Source: Edaphochlamys debaryana (taxonomy: Eukaryota > Chlorophyta > Chlorophyceae > Chlamydomonadales). Taken from it: DNA of 64,000 nucleotides. Positions 32,632 to 44,529 of the stretch are shown piece by piece. The position numbers and the translations under genes were made by a program. The stretch lies in assembly GCA_016858145.1 (NCBI GenBank), contig JAEHOE010000180.1:62001-126000 (forward strand). The letters are read 5' to 3'. The first letter of the stretch is position 1. Each line of letters begins with the position of its first letter. The notes below the pieces were generated by a model that saw only the letters and a list, made by a program, of their open reading frames with translations, was not told the DNA's origin and ran no database searches.

Positions 32632-35086
32632 ATGCCGCAGGCGCCCCGCAGAAACGCGGGCTGCGCGCGGCCGTGGCCGCACCCTGCGCTATGCCTACTG
32701 GCAATAATAGTTCTCCTTTGCCCCGGGCATGAGGCTCGCTCGCGCTGGGCTCCAACGTCGCATCGCCATGCGGCCACACGGCCCCGTGCCCTGCGCCGTC
32801 CCAGCGCCGGAGGGGGCTGGGTGCTATGGAAGGACCCCAGCAAAATCCACCGCTCCTCCTCCTCTCACGCTGAGGCGGCGGCGACTCGGAAACTGGCACT
32901 GGACCCGAGCGATCCCGACTGGCGCCACACGACCCTCGGCATCCCGGCTCTGGGACAGGGCGACTCGCACTCTGCCCAGGGCTCTGGACACACGCAGCCT
33001 CCTGCAGACAGGCGCCCGTCAGGGCGCCCGCGCAAGCGGCGGCTGTCCTTCCCTCTGACGCGGCCGCCGGGATGGCTGCGTCCAGGGTCGCTCCGGCCCT
33101 CGGGCGCTCTGACCGGCGCTGCTGCTGCGGCGGCGGCGGCCCGGTCTCGACAGCACTTCGCATTGCAGCCACGAGCACAGCGCCTCAGCGGTCGGGGGCG
33201 CTGGCTGCTGTGCAAAGACGCGGCCCACAACCACACCTTCTCCAACCAGACTCTGGGCCAAGAGCTGGGCTTTGCGCTTCCCACGCAAGAGCAGACCAAT
33301 GTGGCCCTGGCCGTGGCAGGAGGACCGGAGCCGCCCCGGCCTCCTTCCGCCACACCACCCAGCCCTCTGACCACGTCTGAGCTATTCAGATTGGTGCAGA
33401 CCGACTCCAGCCCTATGCCTAGCGCCCAGACCGATGCGCCTGCAGAGCTTGAGCCAGTGCCAGTGCCGCAGCCGCGGTTGCACCCAAGGGGCATGCGACC
33501 CTCTGGGGCGCTGACTGGGGCAGCGGTGGCGGCCCCTATCCGCTCCGGACGACGCCCCAAGGGCGGCAGCCGATGGCTCCTTTGCAATGATCCCTCGCAC
33601 GTCCCGCCGCCTTTCGGAGGCCCCGCAACACCACCCGTAAGGAGGCCACCCACCCCAACGCCAGCAGACAGCTTGAGCCCCCCTTCACAGCCGCCGCCAT
33701 CGCCCCCTGTCATCAGCCCCAGCCCCCCCCCACCGCCCCCACCGCCCAGCCCAAGCCCCCCACCGCCCAGCCCAAGCCCCCCACCGCCCAGCCCAAGCCC
33801 CCCACCGCCCAACCCCAGCCCCCCACCACCGCCCCCACCGCCGAGCCCGCCGCCCCCATCACCGCCTCCACCGCCCGTTTTCATCTTCAGACCGCCGCCG
33901 CCCCCGCCACCCCCACCGCCCGCCATCATCTTCGGTCCCCCACCCCCACCGCCGCCTCCACCCCCCGCCGACATGCCGCCTCCGCCGTCGCCACCACCGC
34001 CTACAGCACCCGTCATGTCGCCTCCGCCACCCCCGTCCCCACCGCCGCCGTCCCCACCGTTACCGCCCCCTCCGATCCCGCCGCCCTTGGGCCGCGCCAA
34101 GCGGCCCAAGGCGCCCAAAGCACCCAAACCACCGAAGCCTTCCAGGGAACCCGCCAAGTCACCCCCGCCCGGCAAGGCTCCAAAACCGGCAAGGCCTGGG
34201 AAGCCTACGAAGCCTGACAAGGTGCCAAAACCCGTGCGGCCTGGCAAGATCCCCAAGAGTGCCGAAGTTCCCACCACCCCAACCTCTCCACGCACCCCAA
34301 GGGCCCCCAAGCCCCCAAAGCCACCGCGCTCAGGGTTGCCACTGCCTTCGCCACCACCTTCGCCATCCCCGCCTTCGCCGCCCCCACCTTCGCCGCTCCC
34401 GCCGTCGCCGGCGCCGACGCCCCTGCCGCCGTCACCAGCGCCTGTCTTGCCTCCTCCTCCCCCGTACGACATGTACGAAACTACCATTGCCCTCTTCTGG
34501 CAGGGTTTGAACATCAACCTCGAGACTGCGCCTGAGGCCCAAGCTGCAAAGTTCAGGCAGGATGTCTGTAATCTGTTGAAGAACCGAGGGCCGTACGACC
34601 TCCAGTGCGATGTTGCGCTTTACAATGGACAGCTAACGTATGTGAGACTGAAGAAATCATACGCAGGTGAGCGTGGGGCAGGCAATCTGGGCCTCAGGCA
34701 TTTGTTGCGTGCCCTCCAAGCACTTGGCCACCTCCCTTTGTGCAAAACTCTCTTGTGATTGACAGTCCCCATGCTTGAGTGGGCATGCTATTACCGTAAC
34801 ACGCAACGGGATGCGCCTGAGCACTTGCTGGGCAGGCGTATGACATCCCCTCCCGCCCTCCCTTGGTCCCCACAGGACACGAGCTGCAGGCTTTCCTACG
34901 GACACTTGTTTACAACCCACAATACTGCTTTCCCATCCAGTGGAGTTCACTGTAAGCGCCGGGCCACGTGGGATGTCGAGCAGGATACCATAGTGTCTTA
35001 CACAGTCGGCCCCGCCTAACCTGTGGTAATCCTTCCTGTGCAGGTATGGCATTTGGCAGGTGCAGGTGTTCTGGAGCGACTCGTAG
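32632..35086 (+). CDS. secreted hydroxyproline-rich cell-wall glycoprotein, 3 exons
   Basis: Exons 32632-34666, 34876-34951 and 35044-35086 give 717 residues. Residues 11-33 form a signal peptide (PALCLLAIIVLL core). The N-terminal third carries three copies of a module ending in WVLWKDPS, WLLCKDAAHN and WLLCNDPSH, the last two preceded by RPSGALTGAA (residues about 50-72, 154-197, 288-325). Residues 326-645 are Pro-rich, with PPPSPSPPPP blocks typical of volvocalean wall proteins and a central Lys-Pro-rich stretch (PKAPKPPKP). The C-terminus is a compact cysteine-containing domain: TTIALFWQGLNIN, FRQDVCNLLK, QCDVALYNGQLTYV, YNPQYCFPIQW, ending WQVQVFWSDS-stop. Proline hydroxylation and O-glycosylation in the secretory route are expected. 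It may be a pherophorin relative, but the globular domain is not a textbook pherophorin domain. Confidence 0.8.
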
Positions 35087-36827
35087 CAGCCACGCCGCGA
35101 GCGAGGGCCCGCCCCCTCGTACGATTTATAACCGGCGCTCTGGTCAGCGGTCACAGGCAGGAGCCGCCACCGCGCATTCTCGCCTGGCCCGTCGGGCCCC
35201 CAGGTAGGGCTGGAAGAGCACAGATTACCTGCAGAATGCGTTGGACAGCGCCCGGTGATGTGCTGACTTTAGACCCTTACTTGAAACGCTTTCAGGCTTG
35301 TGGGACGGCCATCAGGCCTCGTAGCAGCCAGCACCGACCGAGTGCCTGGAGCTCAGGAGGGCTGGAGCGGGAGCTCCCCACCGGGTGTTGGTGCGGTGTG
35401 CGGCCGCAAGGCTGCCTCGGCAATGCGGCATGGGAGCGAGAGGATGGCGGCTTGGCGCCTTGACGCCGGACGGCTGGTGCGTGCTATGCCGAGTCGATGG
35501 GAGGCTTCAAGAGCGTGTGGCAGGCGGTGGCAGGCCATTAGGAGGGCCTGAGGCCAAGAGCCTGCCAGGAGCCGCAGTAAGGAGTGCGCATCCGTCAAGC
35601 CAAGCGTGTGGGACACGAGAGGACGTGCATAGCAGCTGTCTCCTAGGGATTTAGCGCCAAGGACTTGACATGATCAGGCAGGGGATTGACGGGGCACGGG
35701 GGCGGGCGCTGCCGCCTAGCTGATTTAGCCTGACCAACGTTCCGATGACCAACCAGACGTGAGTTAAGCAAGACTTAGTAGGCGCGCTGGATGGTCCCGA
35801 ACCGTGTGTGAGCGATATGCATGGGTGCTGCCTAGCCTCTCTATGTTCAGGCTTAGGAACCTAGCTGAGGGACACCCCTCTCTGTTGAGCGGAACTTCGC
35901 GGCAAGCGGGTTGGCGCCTAAGGGCTAGCTGGTTGCTTTTCTAGTTGACATACCGTAGACAAGGCACGCCCCCTAGACATTGATTTGCCGCCGGGGCACG
36001 TGACCGCCGCTCTCCCTCCATCCGCGCACCCGCATTTCCTTACCGCACCATCTGACGGTGCCCCGAGCCCCCTGCGGTGTGCGCCCAGTGCTGAGTGCTC
36101 ACCCGGGGGGCAGCAGCCACCATAGCAGAGAGGACGGGATAGCTTATTGATTCTGCCGTTGTGTTGCCGCGGCTAGTTTGTATTGGTGTGTTGGACCATT
36201 GAGGTTGGCGCGTTGGCCAAATTAGTAAGCCTGGCCTGACGCCTGAGGCATGCGCAGTAGCTAGCAGGCCATGGACATAATGGACACAGGTCAGTGGCGG
36301 GGTTTTAACATGTCGTCTGCGCCTCCACAGGCTGTGCCGCTGTCCAGAGGAATGTAGTATTGTTGCTTGGAAGGGCCAGACGGGGGAGATGGGCGGCCGG
36401 AGGATCTGGAAGTGGTCCCAACGGCCCCCAAGTTCCACGCAAGCATCACACCAAGCCGGTCCCGGCGGGATCGTCGCCGGGGGAGCGACCGACGTTAGGT
36501 TTGAGGAAGGTGTTGCAGCGACCGAGAATGCGGGAGGATGCGTGTGCTGCAACGCGTAGGATGCCTCAGAAGGATGCTGCGCCCGGCTGGGGGTCGACAG
36601 ACCTCCTCCTGCGTCTGACCACCTCCTCGCCCTACCTGCCTTAGACCCAACCGTGTTAAGTGGCCAAGCAGGGCCAAGCAGAAAGCGTGGCCTTCGGCGT
36701 ACATCGCAGATATGTAGTACCGGTTTTTGTCGGTTTGCGTTTCGCCGACTGAGTGCCGACCGCGGTCGCTCCGCACTCTGAAACGTAGCACAGGCGGAGA
36801 AGAACTCCAAAATACACGCGGCCACAC
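35087..36827. other. intergenic region
   Basis: No gene supported over 1.7 kb. The 261-codon minus-strand frame at 36040-36825 has no recognisable protein features. The right end should hold the promoter of the membrane-protein gene at 36828. Confidence 0.45.
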
Positions 36828-38059
36828 ATGGCGCCCAACACGCTACCGCACGCCGACACAGTGACGTTACCTGCGCTGCAGGCTTTCGTGGTCTTGATGG
36901 TTGCCTTCGTAGCAGTATGCTGTGTCCTTGCTGCAGTCGTCACATATAAAAGCATCGACCAGGCTGGCGGGAGGAGTTCGGCAGAGCCCCGAGTGACAGA
37001 ACTGGCGCGGGCAGGTCGCGCTGGGCACCAAACACCTCTAGACGACATTGAATTACCGCCAAGAACACCATCCGCAATCATCCTGAGGCGCTCGCCGACC
37101 CTTGTGAGTCGGCTTGTGTACTGAAACGGGTTCGCTGAAACGCTGAATAAAGAGCGCCCAGCGAGACCGCTGTGCAGTTCACCTGCCTGATTTCACCAAC
37201 ATATGAGAATGTCAAGCGCTGCGAATGGAGCGCGAGCCGGTGCTGTCGGGTCGCAACCAAATGTCCGCGGCTGCGCCAGCCGCAGCGCTGGAAACGTGTC
37301 GCTACGTGTCGCAACTGGTGCATATGTATACAACTTGTCCATGCCCTCGCAGCCTCGCCCTCGAGGCCCCACGCCCGCACCCGCACGCCCGCACCCGCGC
37401 TCCCCCTCCCGCAGGACGCCCTGATGCCTCCACCACCCAGCCGGCGGACCAGCATCGACCTCATCCGCCGACGGCACTTGGGCGGGGCCTCGAGCTGCAA
37501 GAGCCTGCTCTCCACCTGCACCACCGCCCCGCTCTTCCAGCCCACAAGTCCAATCGAGGACGCAGCCCACGACGCCGCGCCGTACCGCTTCGGACGATCT
37601 GGGTCGGGCCTGGGGTCGGGCTCGTCCAGCCCCGACCTGCTCGACACCCAGGAGCTGGACGCAGAGGCCGTGGCCACACTCCCGCCCCAGGGCCTCAACC
37701 GCATTCTTGGAGCCGTAGGTCGTGACGAGCTGGAGGAGCAGCGGTTGCTGCTCGAGAGCTTCAACTGGGTGAGCGCTGTCTGTGGCGTTTCACGGGCTTC
37801 CCGGATGAGTTGGTTCTTCCTCCAGGCTCACGGTACCTGCACTAGACTGTACGGCAGTACGGGGGCTGTGTGAAGCGCGCATGCCACGGTGCCCCAGCCC
37901 GAGCGCCGCGGCTGCCTGCCCTGGCCGTCCTCCCCAACCCGCCGCCCTCTTGTCCTCTTTGCTCCTCCTTTGTCTACTTTGCTCTTTGGACAGGAGTACG
38001 AGAGCGTGCTGATGGAGGAGGTTCTGCTGGGCATGCGGATGGGGGAGGGCGGCCGCTGA
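36828..38059 (+). CDS. small single-span membrane protein, unknown, 3 exons
   Basis: Exons 36828-37103, 37415-37768 and 37994-38059, all phase 0, coding for 231 residues. Residues 16-40 (AFVVLMVAFVAVCCVLAAVV core) form one transmembrane helix directly after a short N-terminus, so this is probably a signal-anchor protein. The remainder is a polar, Ser/Arg-rich tail with PPPPSRRTSIDLIRRRHLGG, a predicted basophilic kinase site (RRTS), then an acidic helical C-terminus: LNRILGAVGRDELEEQRLLL and YESVLMEEVLLGMRMGEGG. Donors are gtgagt and gtgagc, and acceptors are Py-rich with CAG, so the splice model is strong. I do not recognise a family and propose no function. Confidence 0.7.
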
Positions 38060-38754
38060 GGCCGGTGCGGCGTCCAAGGACGGCACCGCGACTTGGCAGG
38101 CGGGGAGTAGAGGGCAGTGAGCGCCTGCGTCGGAACCTGGGGCCAGAACCAGGCCGGCTTGCACCACAGCGGTATAAGAAGACGGGGAGAGCATGTATGT
38201 TTGCACCGCATCAATAAGCACACTGTGTTAAGGAGAAGAGTCTGAACTCAACAGCGCTGTCATGAGCACGGGGGCTTTGCGTGCCTAGGGGCCAGCCCTG
38301 GGTGGACAACCCAAAGCAGGACAGTGCGGCAGTTGTACGGCCAGTACGGCTGCAGCTGTGTACGGACAATAAATGGTTGGCTGCGTGCCGACCTGCGTGC
38401 CGAGCGGTTGGTCACGTAACGTGCCCTCGGTCTTGCTAGAGATGAAGACATTGCCAATGTGTTGAGATGCATGGGTGTTGGAACGCACTTACCTTACATG
38501 ACGGGGATGAATGAATGCTCTGCTGTGCTCGTAAGGAGTCATTGCTTGATACCAATGCGTTGAGCAGCTCGAGAGAGGCGAGGGAGAGAGTAGTACCAGT
38601 GAGCGTTGTTTCCTACATGGCGAAAGGTTGTGACGTGTGGCCTTCGGCCCCCTTCCAAGCTTGTGTGTGCATAGCCAAGTCCAAGGCTGCATCGCAGGAC
38701 TGCATGTGAGTTTCATGCCGGTATGTCATGTGCTCCGAAGTACGGAAGCCAGGG

Positions 38755-38759
38755 TGTAA
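38755..38759 (+). terminator. TGTAA poly(A)-type signal
   Basis: Candidate 3' end signal for the membrane-protein gene at 36828-38059. Confidence 0.3.
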
Positions 38760-39209
38760 GCGTGGCGAAAGCCCGGAGGGGGAGGGGCAATTGTGGTGCG
38801 TGTCCTCTAGGGCCAAACGTGGCTGCGCGTCAGTTCAACCCCACGTTGTTGGCTGGGCAGGCTTTGGGGCCGAGAGACCATGTGAGTGTGCCGGCAGGCC
38901 GGACCATCGGCTAGCTTGCCTTTCGTTACTGGTTGATTTGGTTGGTTTCGTTTGGAGCTGTTGGTACCCCGGATGCCAAAGCTTGGGGCCCTAACGCAAG
39001 GTGTTGACCCGACCACGGCCCGCGCCCCGGACCGTTGAGAAGCGCTGGGACCTTTCTCCAATGACTGGTCGTGTGGTTCGGTGTGTTTTGAGAGTGTGTG
39101 TGCAGATGCCCAGTCGGAAGGATCTGGCCGACGTGGCCGTAGGGAGGCGGATGGGCTGTGCTATTTGGCAGGCTCAATTAGAAATAAGTGACAGTAGCTT
39201 TCTTTGAGG

Positions 39210-39214
39210 TTACA
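39210..39214 (-). terminator. TGTAA poly(A)-type signal
   Basis: Candidate 3' end signal for the alpha/beta hydrolase ending at 40033. Confidence 0.3.
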
Positions 39215-40032
39215 GGTATTGGTACTGGGATCCGATCCCGTGACAATGTGCCAGGGGCCAAAGGCAACTGCCCCCTCTTCAGACTTTGCTCCTGCCCCGC
39301 ACAGTGACCCCTGCCCTGCAACCTTCTGCGCGCCGAGCTCGCGCACAATGTGGCTCGTGCCTCGTTGCTTTTCTCCTTAACCCCCCTGCGTCTCTTGTGA
39401 ATCCACTCTTCTTCACCTCGACTGCCCACAGACTGGCAACACAAGTTGTAGTTGCAACAGCCCACGATTGCTGTCCAACCTCCACATCAAAGGGGAGAGC
39501 CATGTACCTTGCCGCTGCCTCACACGCTCACCTCGCTATCCTGCAGCCTCGTCGCCATAGGTACCGGCGTATGTAGGGATCGACGCCTAGACACCACCAT
39601 GAAACGTTATTAGAGCGACATCAGCATGTTCACAGTACGAGTCAGCTTCCTCATCTCATCTCACCTCGCTTGCTGCAGCCCTTTCCCTCCCTCAGCCATG
39701 CAAACTTCGCACCCGTGCTTGCGAGGACGACCGTTGGCTGGGCGGATTAGTCTGGGGCTCCCCTCTAACCCCCACAGTGATCCGCATGGGATGAAGTTCC
39801 CGGCGACAACTCCTCTTCCCTCACCTTCCCTCAACTCACATGTACGGGTAGCTCACTCTGTCCTACGACCGCTGCCCTATGCGCTTGCGCCGCCTTCGCA
39901 CCGCACAACAACCACGATGACATACACTGGAAACCGGCTTGAGCGTCCAAGAAGCCACATAATCACACAAGTTCCTCCTGCCGCATTCCCACCGCGCTCC
40001 ACTAGAAGTAACCACTCCCCGGTGCCGCTCGC

Positions 40033-43000
40033 TCAGGGGCTATTGCTCGCGAGTGGCTTGCCCCCAACCGCCCCCAGCCACTTCCCGACCACCGCCCACA
40101 CAGCCCAGTCCAGCCTCTCCCCCAGGCTGCGTGGCCGGCCCTCGATGTGTGCCACCGTCACCCTCCTGCCGTCCGCCTCCACCACCTCCCAGCTCTCCCC
40201 CAGCTTGGGCAAACGGTCCGCCCTGGGCGCCCCTGCCGCTGCGGACGCCGCGCCCGTGCCGTCAGCCGGCTCCGCACCCGCTGCGGCCGCGGCCTCACCC
40301 GCCTTGTCCACAGCGCCAGAGCTGCTCGCCGCTGCGTCTTGCTGGGCCGCCAGCCAGGCCCGCAAGGCTCGGTTGACCGCGGCCGGGGTCTCGTGGTGGG
40401 GGCAGTGGCCTGCAGACCAGGTCGGGTCAGTTGCACGTGGTAGCAGCCGTAACCAATTGTGGGTATCCCAGCCGTCGTGCCCAATTGGACACCTCGCAGC
40501 TGGCGTCGTCCGGACGCCGGGTACCTCACTTGCACACAGCTTTCGCCCCAGCCAGTGCGCACTCTCCCGACTCCCAGCCCCTCATCACAGCAGGACGGGA
40601 GCGCAAGATCCCAGTTCCAGATCCGCATCCAGCAACGACGGCAACGGTACCACCGGCCCTCTCCCACACCCCCTCCCTCACCCGCGGGCGACAGCTCCAG
40701 GTAGGTGGCCGCGGGCAGTCGGCGCTTGAGGCGCTGCCCCCAGATGGGCCTCACCCAGGGGTCCTCCCGCCCGTACAGCAGCAGTACGGGCAGCCTCGCC
40801 TCGCCCAGGGCGTCCACCAGCCTGCGGGAGGGGTGGGGTGGAGGCAGCGGGGGTCGGGGGCGGGGGTAACTGGGGCGGGGGCCGGGGGTGTTCAAAGCTG
40901 AGCAAGTTTGCGCGTCGCCTAAGCCCCGCGCACTGAGCGAGCCGAGCAGTGGAGTGGGAAGGGCGGAGCGTCTGTCTGCGGACGTGCCCTGCGTCCTGCA
41001 CAAGCCCACATGCCCGTGCACGCTCGAGGTGGGTCTGCACCCCGACCCTTACGGAGCCCCCGCCCCCGCTCGCTCCCCCCTGCCGCCTCCCACTTCGCCC
41101 TCCCCCTGTCCACCCTCCGCCCTCTCCACCCATTCCCCACTTCACCCTCCCCCTGTCCGCCCTCCGCCCTCTCGATCCACTCCCCACCCACTCCGCCCTC
41201 CGCCCTCCCCACCCACTCCCCACCCACTCGTCAAAGGTGGTCGAGGCCTTCGGGCTCAGCACTATGGAGGTGAAGGCGTCCAGGGCGCCCGCGTGCTCGG
41301 TGGCCTCCACGATGCGGGCCACTAGGGGGGGGTCGGGGGGGGCCTTGGCGGCGTAGACCAGCTGGGGTGGGGTGGAGGTGGGGTGGAGGGAGGAGGGGAG
41401 GAAGGGGGTGTTGTTGTTGTGGGGTAGGGGGTGGTTTGCACGTGGCTGGACGTGGGTTGGCCGCGTGAGTCAAGGCAGGCGCTGGGGGGCTATGCCCAGC
41501 CAACGGGGGGGCACCTCCAAGGCAGCGGCACCGCAGGGCTGAGTGTTTGGGGACAGGCTGAGAGCTGGGCGGACTGGGGCACGGGGAGCGAGCTGGCACC
41601 AAGGGCAGCCGGACAATGCTGTGCTGCATTGCGCTGTGCTGGGAATGCTAGGAAGCCTACCTTGAGCATTGACGAGATGGTGGTGGGGTCCCGGAGCGTG
41701 TCCCACCAGTACCTCTGGAGGGAGCAAGGGCGCATGGAGAAACGGAGGGATGCAGGAGTCAGGCAGGCGGAGTAGAAGCAAGCTGGTAGCCGGCAGGCAG
41801 CCATGGCCGGCGCCTGTAGCCACCTACCAGCCGCCCGCCCGCCACCCCACGCCTCACCTCGATTGTCCGCTTCAGCCCCTGCGCAGAGGGGTGACCAAAC
41901 GAATGGTCAGGAGGGGGCCACGTCAGTTCAAGCCTCGCAACCCGCAGCACGCAGCTCACGCACTGCCATGATGCGCCCCGCAGCCCCCGTGCCCGTCCAC
42001 CTGCTTCCACGCCTTCCACACAAACACCTCATCCCCTTCACACAGTCCCGCCCCGCCCCGCCCCGCCCCGCCCCGCCCCACCCGCCCCGCCCCACCTCCG
42101 GCACCGGCACCGACCCGTCCACCGCATTGTCCAGCGCTCGCCACAGCGCCCCCTCAGAGCCGGGGGTGCCGCGGGCGGGGCGGAAGGCCCTGCAGAGGGG
42201 GCGGGGCGGAGGGGCGGAGGCGGGGCCGCGACGTAAGGCCACCGTGCGCTGAGGCAGCATGCCGGCATGACCGTGGTCGACTGCCTCCCACCCACGTGTG
42301 CCCCTGTGGTGTGCCTCCCGTGTGGCCCCCAACGAGCGGCGTGCCCGCTTCGACGCGCCCATCCTGCAGCTGCCCCCGCCCCCACTGCGCCCGGCTGTCC
42401 ACTTCGCCACTCGCCAGAGCTCTGGTCCAAGCCCGTCCCAGCGGTCCCCACCCCCGCTCCCCCGGACGGAGACCCACCAGAAGGGCGTGGCATTGAGCAG
42501 CACCACCCCCCTGACCAGGTCGGGCCGCCGGGCCGCCAGCATCACGGCCAGGTAGCTGCGGGGAAGGTGGGGGCAAGTGTGGGTGTTTGATGCGAGAGCG
42601 GGGTGCGGGTGGGGCTGGGGATGGGGGTAGCGGTAGAGGGCAGAGCGGGTGGCGCCGCCAAGCTCCAGGGTGAGGTCTCAGGCGGGTGGGGGAGCTTAAT
42701 CCTTGCCCCTTCGCCCTGCAGCCCCCTCACCCGCCCAGGGAGTTGCCCGCCACGTAGGCTGGCTCGCCGACCACCTGTGGACGGGAGGCGGCAGGGCAGG
42801 GGCAGTGATGCCAAGGAGGGTTTCGCCCGTGCAGCCTGCCTCGGGCCCCCCTGGCTCTTTCCCTACGCCGCTGGCTAGCCTGCAATTGCCCGTGTCAGTT
42901 TCGTCCGCCGTCCTCCCATCACCTCCATCCCTCCGCCCGCTTCGCCCCTTTACCCCCCTCCATCCTTCCTCGGCTCCCCCACCCCTCCTCGCTGCTATTG

Positions 43001-43920
43001 CTGCTCCTCTTCCTCCTTCATCCCCCATAGGGGCGGCACACACTTCCCTGGCTCACACGAGCAGCCCCTTCTCCTCCTCCTCCTCCCCCCTTCCGCCCCC
43101 ACACCTGCTCCAGGAAATCCTCCAGCTGTCGCGTCCAGGTCTCCACACTGTAGAAGAGACCCGAGTTGGGGGGAACGGGCAGCTGCGGCCAGCTGCGGCC
43201 TAAGGGGGTTGTGAGGAGGTGTGGGGAGGGGAACCGGTCAATGTAAAAGACTTCAGCTTCCAGGGCTGTGGTGGCTAACGTCTTTCCGTCTCCCCCTCCG
43301 CGACCCCAGTCACAGCCCACACTGCGCTCACCCCTGACCCCCCTGACCCTTCCCCGCCCTACGCTACCCTCTCGCCCCTCCTCACTCATCCCCCTGCCCC
43401 CTCCCGCCAAACCACATCCTACCGTCCCCCTTCCCCACCCCTCAGCCCAACCAGCCCCACCCTGCCCCAGCAGGTCCACGGCCCAGCAGCGGTGATCCCT
43501 CTCCAGGTCCTCCCAGTTGCGGTGGAAGTGCCATCCCGCCACACCGAAGCCGTGCACCATGAGCAGGGGTGGACCGGACTGGGCGGGCAGCGGTCGGGGT
43601 GGTAGCGGGGGGTTGGGGAGGCGGCAAAGGGGAAGCGGTTGAGGGATGGCGAAGCAGGAAAACAGAGCGGGCAGTGGCGGTTGGTAGCCGTGCGTCGGAT
43701 TGCCCCGGCTGGCCTCCCGTGTTGGCCCGGGCACCCGGGCGCCTACCTCTCCGGTCTGGCGATAGCATATCTGGGAGTCAACACGGGTGTCGGCGTGGGC
43801 CGTGCGGACTCGCCAGTCCCTAGGATGGCAGCCGTAGCGGAGGGTTCGGGAGGCAGGCGCTGAGGTTGGTGCCAGTTCTGTGGTGCACCTGCCGGAACGA
43901 GCTTGCACGCATCTCCTCAT
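40033..43920 (-). CDS. alpha/beta hydrolase, probably plastid-targeted, 11 exons
   Basis: Exons (minus): 43747-43920, 43461-43578, 43105-43199, 42731-42774, 42478-42555, 42096-42189, 41858-41878, 41661-41714, 41228-41361, 40682-40821, 40033-40409; 442 residues with all phases closing. Key motifs: oxyanion loop PPLLMVHGFGVAGWHF, cap-side DLLGQG, nucleophile elbow VAGNSLGGYLAVMLAARRPD (Ser), acid LPVLLLYGREDPWV (Asp) and catalytic His in GHCPHHE. The layout, including WWDTLRDPTTISSML in the lid, matches chloroplast alpha/beta hydrolases of plants related to pheophytinase. The first 40 residues are Arg/Ser/Thr-rich like a transit peptide. Substrate unknown. One exon is only 21 bases (GLKRTIE) and is needed for the lid alignment. 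The C-terminal tail after the His is an Ala-rich extension. Confidence 0.8.
41085..41235. repeat. C-rich minisatellite in hydrolase intron
   Basis: Imperfect tandem copies of CCGCCCTCCGCCCTC and CCACCCACTCCCCAC-like units of roughly 40-50 bases, inside the intron 41229... extending to 40822. Confidence 0.6.
42046..42095. repeat. (CCCCG)n pentanucleotide repeat
   Basis: About eight copies of CCCCG with a short interruption, at the intron side of hydrolase exon 42096-42189. Confidence 0.8.
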
Positions 43921-44529
43921 CAGCCCGCCCTAGGCCTTAACGACTTACCAGTACAACTCTTCACCCCACAGGGTAGCCTCCATGCTCGCGACTGTTGTGG
44001 GCGAGGCTGCATGCGCATTTCCTTGCCCAGATGGGATCGTCGCCAGCTGCTGTGTCTCCTGAGAGGCTCTTGTTGTCACGGCGGCCTGGCGCGGTCGCGG
44101 CACAGGCCGGCAGGGTAACACCGCGACCCGGTCATGGCATCGTCGGCAGGTGCCGAGCGCTCTTGTGCTAGGTCTATGAAGCGTTTTCATTTGGAACTGT
44201 GTTGCGTTGCGCGTCTGCGACTATGATAGAGGGCTGGAGCGCATAGTTTGTGATGTGGACTTGCGCAAGATGCAAGCTGTTCTCGGCGAGCGATGCGGGT
44301 CGGCTACCCTACGCTTGTTACACACCGTGCTTGGCATCACACCTGAAAGCGACGCTAGGTGTTTAAGGCCAGCTGCGCGCTCTTTAAGAAAGTTGACCAA
44401 AGCTGCGCGTTCGCCTTCTATCTACCTAGCTGCTCATTGTGGAAGCCTCAGGAGTTGGAAATGAGCTCGGTGGCCCGTGTTCGGGCCCGGGTATAAGGCC
44501 GCGGGCGCACATTTGCATGTCACCGGTCT
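43921..44529. promoter_or_regulatory. divergent promoter region, hydrolase / NEK-IFT57
   Basis: The 609 bases between head-to-head ATGs. No clear core promoter motif recognised. It must hold both promoters and 5' UTRs. Confidence 0.5.

Larger units (their letters stand above)
38060..40032. other. intergenic region between convergent genes
   Basis: No gene supported. It contains plus-strand TGTAA at 38755-38759 (about 700 bases past the membrane-protein stop) and minus-strand TGTAA at 39210-39214 (about 820 bases past the hydrolase stop); these would end the two converging transcripts. Confidence 0.4.

Noticed and set aside
32865..34517. 550-codon Gly-rich minus-strand frame
   Set aside because: Exact antisense shadow of the Pro-rich wall protein (CCN codons read as GGN).
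36040..36825. 261-codon minus-strand frame
   Set aside because: No domain, splice signs or coding-like composition; GC-rich DNA gives long chance frames.
39626..40729. 367-codon plus-strand frame
   Set aside because: Its right half is antisense to the hydrolase C-terminus, and the left half has no protein features.
41085..41235. CRISPR-like array
   Set aside because: Repeats are imperfect, adjacent, low-complexity C-rich units without unique spacers; a minisatellite in a eukaryotic intron.
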